DNA of 64,000 nt, taken from positions 62,001 to 126,000 of the forward strand of contig NZ_WBKI01000006.1 in NCBI RefSeq assembly GCF_008830365.1, read 5' to 3'. This document shows positions 56,828 through 64,000 of this stretch, piece after piece. The stretch comes from Serratia proteamaculans (GTDB lineage: Bacteria > Pseudomonadota > Gammaproteobacteria > Enterobacterales > Enterobacteriaceae). The notes beneath the pieces are model-generated. The model worked only from the letters and a program-made list of their open reading frames with translations. It was not told the origin of the DNA and made no database searches. The stretch's first letter is position 1, and every line of letters begins with the position of its first letter. The position numbers and the translations under genes are program-made.

Positions 56828-58336
56828 GTGGAAACCAAAGACTTGATCGTTATCGGTGGCGGCATCAACGGTGCCGGCATCGCGGCCGATGCTGCCGGGC
56901 GCGGGCTGTCCGTTCTGCTACTGGAAGCGCAAGACTTGGCCTGTGCTACGTCTTCCGCCAGTTCCAAACTGATCCACGGTGGCCTGCGCTACCTGGAACA
57001 CTACGAATTCCGTCTGGTGAGCGAAGCGCTGGCCGAACGTGAAGTGCTGCTGAGACTGGCACCACACATTGCCTTCCCTATGCGCTTCCGCCTGCCGCAT
57101 CAGCCGCACCTGCGCCCGGCCTGGATGATCCGTATCGGCCTGTTCCTGTACGATCACTTGGGCAAACGCACCAGCCTGCCAGGCAGCAAGGGTTTGCGCT
57201 TTGGACCAGAATCGGTGCTGAAGCCTGAGTTAAAGCGCGGTTTCGAATATTCTGACTGCTGGGTCGACGATGCTCGCCTGGTGGTACTGAACGCCCAGGA
57301 AGTGGAGAAACGCGGTGGCGAAGTGCGCACCCGCACCAAAGTGACCCGCGCATGGCGTGAAAACGGCCTGTGGATGGTGGAAGCGGTCGACGTCGACAGC
57401 GGCAAAACCTTTACCTGGCGCGCCAAGGGGCTGGTAAACGCCACTGGCCCGTGGGTGAAACATTTCTTCGACGACGGCCTGAAGCTGAAATCTCCTTATG
57501 GTATTCGCCTGATCAAGGGCAGCCACATCGTGGTGCCGCGAGCACACGATCAGCCGCAATCCTATATTCTGCAGAACGAAGACCACCGTATCGTCTTCGT
57601 GATCCCATGGAATGACGAATTCTCGATCATCGGCACCACCGACGTGGAGTATCACGGCGATCCGAAAGACGTGAAGATCGACGATAACGAAATCAACTAC
57701 CTGCTGAAAGTGTATAACGATCACTTCAAGAAGCAGTTGGGCCGCGACGATATCGTCTGGACTTACTCTGGTGTGCGTCCGCTGTGCGACGACGAGTCAG
57801 ACTCACCGCAGGCGGTAACCCGTGACTATACGCTGGACGTGCATGACGAGCAGGGAAAAGCGCCGCTGCTGTCAGTGTTCGGCGGCAAGCTGACCACCTA
57901 CCGCAAGCTGGCTGAGCATGCGATGGAAAAACTGGCGCACTACTACCCTGGCTGCGGCCCGGCGTGGACCAAAAACGGTTCGCTGCCAGGTGGCGACATC
58001 GGTGGCGATCGCGACAGCTACGCCGCAAAACTGCGCCGTGAGCACAGTTGGTTGCCGGAGTCCCTGGCACGCCGCTTTGCACGCACTTACGGCAGCCACA
58101 GCGAGCTGATCCTAGCCAATGCCAATAGCCTCAGCGACCTGGGCGAAGATTTCGGTCATGGCCTGCATGAAGCCGAGTTGCGCTACCTGATCGACAAAGA
58201 GTGGGTAGTGGAGTTGGATGACGCGATTTGGCGCCGTACCAAACTGGGCATGTGGTTGGACGAAGCGCAGCAGGCACGGGTGAAAACCTGGCTGGCAGAA
58301 CACGTGAAAGCAAAGACCTTGTCTCTGGCATCGTAA
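56828..58336 (+). CDS. glpD: Aerobic glycerol-3-phosphate dehydrogenase
   Basis: 502 residues; start is GTG at 56828 with GGAGGA 6-11 bases before it. Membrane-peripheral flavoprotein oxidising glycerol-3-phosphate to dihydroxyacetone phosphate and passing electrons to quinone. FAD motif DLIVIGGGINGAGIAADAAG at residues 5-24; then ATSSASSKLIHGGLRYLEHY, the C-terminal GGKLTTYRKLAEHAMEKL. Length near E. coli GlpD (501). Controlled by the tandem GlpR operators. Confidence 0.97.
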   Translation: METKDLIVIGGGINGAGIAADAAGRGLSVLLLEAQDLACATSSASSKLIHGGLRYLEHYEFRLVSEALAEREVLLRLAPHIAFPMRFRLPHQPHLRPAWMIRIGLFLYDHLGKRTSLPGSKGLRFGPESVLKPELKRGFEYSDCWVDDARLVVLNAQEVEKRGGEVRTRTKVTRAWRENGLWMVEAVDVDSGKTFTWRAKGLVNATGPWVKHFFDDGLKLKSPYGIRLIKGSHIVVPRAHDQPQSYILQNEDHRIVFVIPWNDEFSIIGTTDVEYHGDPKDVKIDDNEINYLLKVYNDHFKKQLGRDDIVWTYSGVRPLCDDESDSPQAVTRDYTLDVHDEQGKAPLLSVFGGKLTTYRKLAEHAMEKLAHYYPGCGPAWTKNGSLPGGDIGGDRDSYAAKLRREHSWLPESLARRFARTYGSHSELILANANSLSDLGEDFGHGLHEAELRYLIDKEWVVELDDAIWRRTKLGMWLDEAQQARVKTWLAEHVKAKTLSLAS

Positions 58337-58348
58337 CTCGCCAAACGT

Positions 58349-58376
58349 AAAAAGGGCCGGATATCCGGCCCTTTTT
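58349..58376. terminator. Bidirectional terminator between glpD and glgP
   Basis: A 12-bp stem AAAAAGGGCCGG / CCGGCCCTTTTT with an ATAT loop. Confidence 0.93.
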
Positions 58377-58379
58377 CAT

Positions 58380-60827
58380 TTACAGCTTGATCGGTTTGAT
58401 GTGCCAGATTTCGTCCGCATATTCCTGAATAGTGCGGTCGGAAGAGAAGTACCCCATGTTGGCGATATTCAATATTGCCCGCCGCGTCCAGTCATCCTGA
58501 TTACGGTACACCTCATCCACCTTGTCCTGCGTATCCACATAGCTGCGGTAATCCGCCAGCAGTTGGTAGTGATCGCCCAGGTTAACCAGTGAATCAAACA
58601 GGTTGCTGTAGCGTTTTGGCTCCTCAGGACTGAAAACCCCGGTAGCAATCTGGGTCAACGCCTGATGCAACTCGGGATCCTGCTCATAGTAAAGGTGCGG
58701 GTTGTAACCGTTGCGTCGCAGCTCTTCTACCTGCTCGGCGGTATTACCGAAGATAAAGATGTTCTCCTCCCCCACATGCTCCAGCATCTCGACGTTGGCA
58801 CCGTCCAGCGTGCCGATGGTCAGCGCACCGTTAAGCGCAAACTTCATGTTACTGGTGCCGGACGCTTCGGTGCCCGCCAGTGAGATCTGCTCGGAAAGAT
58901 CTGCCGCCGGAATGATCATCTGCGCCAGGCTGACGCCGTAGTTCGGGATAAACACCACTTTCAGCTGGGTATGCACTCGCGGATCGTTGTTGATCACTTT
59001 GGCGACATCGTTGATCAAGCGGATGATCTGCTTGGCAGCGTAATAAGCCGAGGCCGCCTTGCCGGCAAAGATCACCACCCTTGGCACCCGCTCGGTTTCC
59101 GGATCCTGTAGCAGACGGTTATACAGCGTGATCACGTGCAGTACGTTGAGCAACTGCCGTTTGTACTCGTGGATACGCTTGATCTGTACATCAAACAGCG
59201 CGTCCGGGTTGACCACCACATTCAGCGTTTTGGCGATGTAGGTAGCCAGTCGCTCCTTGTTCTGCCGTTTGGCGGCCTGCACCGCCTGCAAGAAGCTCGG
59301 GTAATCGACATTGGCCTTGATCTCGCTCAGTTGACTGAGATCGGTGCGCCAGGTCTGTCCGATGCTGTCATCCAGCACGGCGGAGAGCGGCCGGTTAGCC
59401 AATCCCAGCCAGCGGCGCGGCGTAACCCCGTTGGTTTTATTGCAGAAGCGATCGGGGTAAATATGGGCGAAATCGGCAAACAGCGATTGCACCATCAGCT
59501 CGGAATGCAGCGCGGAAACGCCATTAACCTTGTGGCTGGCTACCACTGCCAGCCAAGCCATGCGCACCCGACGGCCATTGGTTTCATCAATGATCGACAC
59601 TCGCGCCAGCAGATCGTTATCGCCCGGCGCGACCTCTTGTACGTGCTTGAGGAAGTGATCGTTGATCTCGAAAATCAGCTGCAGGTGACGCGGCAGGATC
59701 CGGCCGATCATATCCAGCGGCCAGGTTTCCAGCGCTTCGCTCATCAGCGTGTGGTTGGTGTAGGAGAACACCTGCTCCACCACTGCCCAGGCATCCAGCC
59801 AGCTGAATTTATGCTCGTCGATTAAGCGGTGCATCAGTTCCGGGATCGACAACACCGGGTGGGTATCATTCAGGTGAATGGCAATCTTGTCCACCAGGTT
59901 GTCGAAGGTCTTATGCATCGTCCAGTGGCGGTTGAGGATATCCTGCACCGTGGCCGACACCAGGAAATACTCCTGCCGCAGGCGAAGTTCGCGCCCGGAA
60001 GAGGTTGAGTCATCCGGGTACAGCACACGCGAAACGTTTTCAGAGTGGTTTTTATCCTCAACGGCCGCAAAGTAATCGCCCTGGTTGAATTTACCCAGGT
60101 TGATCTCATTACTGGCCTGGGCGCTCCACAACCGCAGCGTGTTAGTGGCGTCGGTATCGAAACCGGGGATCACCTGATCGTAAGCGGTGGCAATGATCTC
60201 TTCGGTTTCTACCCAGCGCGCCTTGGCGCCTTCCTGTTGGATCCGTCCGCCAAAACGCACCTTATAACGGGTGTTGTGGCGCGGGAATTCCCACGGGTTG
60301 CCGTATTCCAACCAGTAGTCTGGTGACTCCATCTGCTGACCGTTGACGATATTTTGTTTGAACATGCCGTATTCGTAGCGAATGCCATAGCCACGTCCCG
60401 GCAGCGCCAGCGTCGCCAGCGAATCAAGGAAACAGGCTGCCAGTCGTCCCAGGCCGCCGTTACCCAACCCTGGATCGTTCTCTTCCTCCAGCAACTCAGC
60501 CAGGTTCATGCCCATCTCATTCAACGCGTCGTCGATATCCTGATAAATTCCCATCGACAGTAAGGCGTTGGACAGCGTACGACCGATCAGGAACTCCATC
60601 GACAGGTAATATACCTGGCGCACATCCTGTGAAAGTTGCGCACGGTTAGAACGCAGCCAGCGCTCTACCATACGGTCGCGTACCGCAAACAACACGGCGT
60701 TCAGCCAGTCATGCTCGGTAGCGATAGCCGGGTCCTTGCCGACAATAAACATCAATTTATAGGCGATGGAGTGTTTCAGCGCTTCAACACTGACCGTGGG
60801 TGAGGTGTAACTAATCGGTAACGTCAT
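58380..60827 (-). CDS. glgP: Glycogen phosphorylase
   Basis: 815 residues, GT35. Releases glucose-1-phosphate from glycogen ends. The PLP lysine is in [20 protein letters not shown]; the N-terminus has [20 protein letters not shown] and [19 protein letters not shown]. The start at 60827 ([20 protein letters not shown]) fits the E. coli length (815); the open frame reaches 60917. Last gene of glgXCAP, 93 bp after glgA, with a hairpin in the gap. It is a paralogue of malP in the same window. Confidence 0.97.
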   Translation of the reverse strand: MTLPISYTSPTVSVEALKHSIAYKLMFIVGKDPAIATEHDWLNAVLFAVRDRMVERWLRSNRAQLSQDVRQVYYLSMEFLIGRTLSNALLSMGIYQDIDDALNEMGMNLAELLEEENDPGLGNGGLGRLAACFLDSLATLALPGRGYGIRYEYGMFKQNIVNGQQMESPDYWLEYGNPWEFPRHNTRYKVRFGGRIQQEGAKARWVETEEIIATAYDQVIPGFDTDATNTLRLWSAQASNEINLGKFNQGDYFAAVEDKNHSENVSRVLYPDDSTSSGRELRLRQEYFLVSATVQDILNRHWTMHKTFDNLVDKIAIHLNDTHPVLSIPELMHRLIDEHKFSWLDAWAVVEQVFSYTNHTLMSEALETWPLDMIGRILPRHLQLIFEINDHFLKHVQEVAPGDNDLLARVSIIDETNGRRVRMAWLAVVASHKVNGVSALHSELMVQSLFADFAHIYPDRFCNKTNGVTPRRWLGLANRPLSAVLDDSIGQTWRTDLSQLSEIKANVDYPSFLQAVQAAKRQNKERLATYIAKTLNVVVNPDALFDVQIKRIHEYKRQLLNVLHVITLYNRLLQDPETERVPRVVIFAGKAASAYYAAKQIIRLINDVAKVINNDPRVHTQLKVVFIPNYGVSLAQMIIPAADLSEQISLAGTEASGTSNMKFALNGALTIGTLDGANVEMLEHVGEENIFIFGNTAEQVEELRRNGYNPHLYYEQDPELHQALTQIATGVFSPEEPKRYSNLFDSLVNLGDHYQLLADYRSYVDTQDKVDEVYRNQDDWTRRAILNIANMGYFSSDRTIQEYADEIWHIKPIKL

Positions 60828-60863
60828 AGTTTTTCGATCCCAAGTGCGTGATTGCCCGTCGCC

Positions 60864-60900
60864 TTTCATAGCCGCAGCCTTGTTACCTGCAGCTATGAAA
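60864..60900 (-). repeat. Hairpin between glgA and glgP
   Basis: TTTCATAGC-c-GCAG ... CTGC-a-GCTATGAAA: a 13-bp stem with one internal mismatch and a 9-base loop. There is no T-run, so it probably does not end transcription; a role in separating or stabilising glgP mRNA is possible. Confidence 0.6.
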
Positions 60901-60920
60901 TTCATAGGGCATAACAATAG

Positions 60921-62354
60921 TTACGATAAGCGTTGATAAAGCGACAGATATTCCTGTGCCGCGACTTGCCAGCCAAAATCCACGCTCATGGCGTGGCGCT
61001 GGACGTGACGCCAATGCTTAGGTCTGCTCCACAGCACCATGGCACGCCGGATGGCGTTACCCAGTGCGGCAGCGTCACAATCATCAAAGACAAATCCGCT
61101 GGCGCTGCCGTCGGCCAGATTCTCCAGCGCGCAGTCCACCACCGTGTCCGCCAACCCACCGGTGCGGCGCACCAGCGGCAGCGTGCCATATTTTAGGCCA
61201 TAAAGTTGGGTCAGCCCGCAGGGTTCAAAGCGGCTCGGCACCATAATCACATCCGCCCCGCCGATAATGCGGTGGGAGAAGGCCTCGTGGTAACCAATCT
61301 GCACGCCAACCTGTTCCGGATAGTCGGCAGCCGCGGCCAGAAACGCCTGCTGCAGCACCGCATCGCCGGCCCCTAACAGCGCCAGTTGGCCGCCCTGCTC
61401 CAGCAGCGCCGGCAACGCTTCCAGCACCAAGTCCAGACCTTTCTGGTGGGTCAGACGGCTGACTACCGCAAACACCGGCAGCGACTCATCGACCTTCAGC
61501 CCCATGGCTTTTTGCAGGTGCAGCTTGTTCTTGGCCTTGCTCTTCAGATCGTCCGCGTCATAACGGGCGGTCAGGCGCGGATCGTGGGACGGATCCCAAA
61601 TTTTGTCATCCACACCGTTAAGAATGCCGCTCAACCGCCCCTGCCGCTGGCGTTCCTGCAACAACCCTTCCATGCCGTAACCAAACTCCGGCCGGGTGAT
61701 CTCACGCGCATAGGTCGGGCTGACGGCGGTGATATGGTCGGCGTAGAACAAACCGGCTTTCAGGAATGACATCTGGCCGTGAAACTCCAGGCCATAGATG
61801 TTGTAGAACGACGACGGCAACCAGAGTTCCGGCACGTGATGAGGGGAAAACAACCCCTGATAGGCCAGGTTATGCACGGTAAAAATGGAGCGCGCCGGAT
61901 GGCCATTGGCCGCCAGATAGGCGCAGGCCAGCCCGGCGTGCCAGTCATGGGCGTGTACCACCTGCGGTCGCCAGTAGCGATCCAGCCCCTTGGCCAGCTC
62001 ACAGGCCATCCAGCCCAATAGGGCAAAGCGTCGGTGGTTATCGGAATAGGCATTCATCGACTGGTCGTGGTACGGGCTACCCGGTCGATCGTACAACCAG
62101 GGGGCATCGATCAGGTAGATGCCCACGCCATGATAGGTACCGTAGCGCAGACCAACCCGGCCGGCGAACGAATCGATTTCCGCCACCAGCACAGAGTCCG
62201 GTATGCCGTTGCGCACGTCAGGAAAAGCGGGCAATAGCACCCGAACATCGCCGCCTTCGGCGATCTGAGCTGCCGGTAATGCGCCAACCACGTCTGCGAG
62301 CCCCCCGGTTTTCAGCAGGGGGAACATTTCAGAACATACGTGTAAAACCTGCAT
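60921..62354 (-). CDS. glgA: Glycogen synthase (ADP-glucose)
   Basis: 477 residues, GT5. Adds glucose from ADP-glucose to glycogen. The KxGGL motif is [15 protein letters not shown] at residues 15-29, and the C-terminal GT-B motif is [20 protein letters not shown] with [10 protein letters not shown]. The ATG at 62354 has AGGAG 6 bases before it, giving the E. coli length (477); a GTG at 62360 is the ORF limit. It lies 131 bp after glgC. Confidence 0.97.
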   Translation of the reverse strand: MQVLHVCSEMFPLLKTGGLADVVGALPAAQIAEGGDVRVLLPAFPDVRNGIPDSVLVAEIDSFAGRVGLRYGTYHGVGIYLIDAPWLYDRPGSPYHDQSMNAYSDNHRRFALLGWMACELAKGLDRYWRPQVVHAHDWHAGLACAYLAANGHPARSIFTVHNLAYQGLFSPHHVPELWLPSSFYNIYGLEFHGQMSFLKAGLFYADHITAVSPTYAREITRPEFGYGMEGLLQERQRQGRLSGILNGVDDKIWDPSHDPRLTARYDADDLKSKAKNKLHLQKAMGLKVDESLPVFAVVSRLTHQKGLDLVLEALPALLEQGGQLALLGAGDAVLQQAFLAAAADYPEQVGVQIGYHEAFSHRIIGGADVIMVPSRFEPCGLTQLYGLKYGTLPLVRRTGGLADTVVDCALENLADGSASGFVFDDCDAAALGNAIRRAMVLWSRPKHWRHVQRHAMSVDFGWQVAAQEYLSLYQRLS

Positions 62355-62485
62355 TATCACTCCTGAGAATCGGCAAATTAACTCTGGAAAAGCAGGCTTG
62401 CCGCTGTTGTTAATCCCGCGTTGTGCAAGCCATCAGTCAGTCCGTTTATATGGCGGCAGGCTATCTTTCTGCCGGATACCTTAAC

Positions 62486-63763
62486 TCACAACTTTGACAA
62501 CATTTCGCGCGTGACCAACACAATGCCGCCTTCCGAACGATAAAAGCGTTTGCTGTCCTCATCGGCGTTTTCGCCAATCACCATGCCCTCGGGGATATGG
62601 CAGGCGCGGTCGATGATGCAGCGTCGCAGGCGGCAGGAGCGGCCGACGTTAACGTCCGGCAGCAATACAGTAGAGTCGATGGTACAGAACGAGTTCACCC
62701 GTACCCTTGGGAACAGCACCGAATGCACCACAACCGAACCGGAGACAATACAGCCGCCGGACACCAGCGAGTTCATGGTCATGCCGTGGCTGCCGGAGCG
62801 GTCCTGTACGAACTTGGCCGGAGGCAGCGGCTCCATATGGGTACGGATCGGCCAGGCGCGGTCATACATATCCAGCTCCGGCGTCACCGAAGCCAGATCG
62901 AGGTTGGCACGCCAGTAAGCTTCCAGCGTCCCCACGTCGCGCCAATACGGTGGCAGCTCGGGGTTGGATGTCACGCAGGACAGCGTGAACGGATGTGCCC
63001 AGGCCGCTTTCTGCGCGGTGATTTTCGGGATCAGATCCTTGCCGAAGTCATGAGTTGAACCCGGCGTCGACATGTCCTCTTCCAATAGTTTGAACAGGTA
63101 GTCGGCGTTAAAGATGTAGATCCCCATGCTGGCCAGCGACATCTCCGGGTTGCCCGGCATCGGCGGTGGATTGCTGGGTTTTTCCAGGAACTCTAGGATC
63201 AGATCGTTCTCGTCCACTTCCATCACGCCAAACTCGCTGGCCTCATCGCGCGGCACCGGCAAGCAGGCAACGGTACACTGCGCCCCCTTTTCCACGTGGT
63301 CGATCAGCATGCGCGAGTAATCCATCTTGTAGATGTGATCGCCCGCCAGGATCACCACATATTCGGCGTCGTAACGGCGAATGATGTCCAGGTTCTGGTA
63401 CACCGCATCCGCCGTGCCCTTGTACCAGTGCTCGGTACTGAGGCGTTGCTGGGCCGGCAGCAAATCGACAAACTCGTTCATCTCTTCGTTGAGGAACGAC
63501 CAACCGCGCTGGATATGCTGCACCAGGGTATGGGACTGGTATTGGGTGATCACACCGATACGGCGGATCCCCGAGTTCAGGCAATTCGACAGGGCAAAAT
63601 CAATGATGCGGAATTTACCGCCAAAGTGGACGGCCGGCTTGGCACGGGTTGAGGTTAAATCTTTCAAACGCGAACCGCGGCCACCGGCCAAAATCAGGGC
63701 GACGGACTTAATCGGCAGTTGGCGTGCCAACATCAGGGGGTCTTTATTTTCAAACCTAACCAT
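62486..63763 (-). CDS. glgC: Glucose-1-phosphate adenylyltransferase
   Basis: 425 residues. Makes ADP-glucose from glucose-1-phosphate and ATP; the controlled step of bacterial glycogen synthesis. Nucleotidyltransferase motif [51 protein letters not shown], and the C-terminal beta-helix ([20 protein letters not shown]). The N-terminal allosteric region resembles E. coli GlgC (431). Ribosome site AAAGGAG. It lies 12 bases after glgX. Confidence 0.97.
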   Translation of the reverse strand: MVRFENKDPLMLARQLPIKSVALILAGGRGSRLKDLTSTRAKPAVHFGGKFRIIDFALSNCLNSGIRRIGVITQYQSHTLVQHIQRGWSFLNEEMNEFVDLLPAQQRLSTEHWYKGTADAVYQNLDIIRRYDAEYVVILAGDHIYKMDYSRMLIDHVEKGAQCTVACLPVPRDEASEFGVMEVDENDLILEFLEKPSNPPPMPGNPEMSLASMGIYIFNADYLFKLLEEDMSTPGSTHDFGKDLIPKITAQKAAWAHPFTLSCVTSNPELPPYWRDVGTLEAYWRANLDLASVTPELDMYDRAWPIRTHMEPLPPAKFVQDRSGSHGMTMNSLVSGGCIVSGSVVVHSVLFPRVRVNSFCTIDSTVLLPDVNVGRSCRLRRCIIDRACHIPEGMVIGENADEDSKRFYRSEGGIVLVTREMLSKL

Positions 63764-63775
63764 AGCTGACTCCTT

Positions 63776-64000
63776 TTATTTTTTCTTTACCAGCACGCAA
63801 ATCGAGTGCGCAGCCTGGTTCCAGGCGGGTAAAACCGCCCGCGAATCTTCCTGAGTAAAGGGAGCGACAAGCTGCCAATCGCCTGTGGGCAACGTCATCT
63901 CCACCGCCTGCTGCGTGGCGTTCACCACCACCAGCCAGCGTTGCGACAGGAGGATCTGCAATTGCAATGCACCCTGCTCCCACTGTTGCGCACTGGGGGG
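63776..64000 (-). CDS. glgX: Glycogen debranching enzyme GlgX (C-terminal end only)
   Basis: The last 74 residues, cut by the window edge at 64000. LQLQILLSQRWLVVVNATQQ AVEMTLPTGDWQLVAPF matches the C-terminal beta-sandwich end of E. coli GlgX. GlgX (GH13) removes short branches left by GlgP. It precedes glgC in glgBXCAP order. Catalytic domains lie outside the window. Confidence 0.9.
   Translation of the reverse strand, partial: PPSAQQWEQGALQLQILLSQRWLVVVNATQQAVEMTLPTGDWQLVAPFTQEDSRAVLPAWNQAAHSICVLVKKK

Overview
The window reads as chromosomal backbone of an enterobacterium. Gene order follows the ppiA to glg arc of Enterobacterales: ppiA, tsgA, nirBDC-cysG, trpS-gph-rpe-dam-damX-aroBK, hofQPONM, mrcA, nudE, igaA, yrfG-hslRO, pckA, envZ-ompR, greB, tex, feoABC, bioH/gntX, nfuA, malQP/malT, glpE-glpG-glpR-glpD, glgP-glgA-glgC-glgX. 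Protein sequences are close to, but clearly different from, those I remember for E. coli. The extra genes, and a repeat whose ends look like those I associate with Serratia, suggest Serratia or a near relative. That genus call is inference, not proof.

Region by region: (1) 1-5,000: the 5' part of a BtsS-type sensor kinase, the periplasmic prolyl isomerase ppiA, and a compact beta-glucoside locus (PTS IIA, GH4 phospho-glucosidase, LacI-type regulator) behind a perfect 20-bp operator. (2) 5,000-13,100: tsgA, a solitary codA, then the anaerobic nitrite reductase operon nirBDC-cysG with a recognisable FNR plus NarL/NarP promoter. (3) 13,100-19,500: the dam superoperon on the minus strand, with a short inverted-repeat element at the end of damX and one type I-E-like CRISPR repeat unit between aroK and aroB. 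(4) 19,500-31,300: hofMNOPQ (DNA uptake/utilisation) divergent from mrcA, then nudE, igaA, yrfG, hslR and hslO. (5) 31,300-37,700: pckA, an inserted FitAB/VapBC-type toxin-antitoxin pair, envZ-ompR, then a relic of a gentisate catabolic cluster (broken gentisate dioxygenase joined to a truncated fumarylacetoacetate hydrolase-family gene), then greB. (6) 37,700-46,500: tex, the ferrous iron uptake operon feoABC with a Fur box, a small secreted DUF1471 protein, bioH, gntX and nfuA. (7) 46,500-54,400: the maltodextrin genes malPQ and their activator malT. (8) 54,400-64,000: glpE-glpG-glpR, glpD with GlpR operators, and the glycogen genes glgX-C-A-P.

Nearly all genes are housekeeping or central metabolism: sugar and glycogen turnover (malPQ, glgXCAP, pckA, glpD), respiration (nir, glpD), iron and Fe-S supply (feo, nfuA), envelope control (mrcA, igaA, envZ/ompR, damX) and stress chaperoning (hslRO). 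No rRNA, tRNA, insertion sequence, prophage or multi-repeat CRISPR array was seen. I found no obvious new multi-gene system. The most unusual items are the solitary CRISPR-like repeat, the gentisate-cluster relic, the toxin-antitoxin insertion and several strong intergenic hairpins without a terminator tail.
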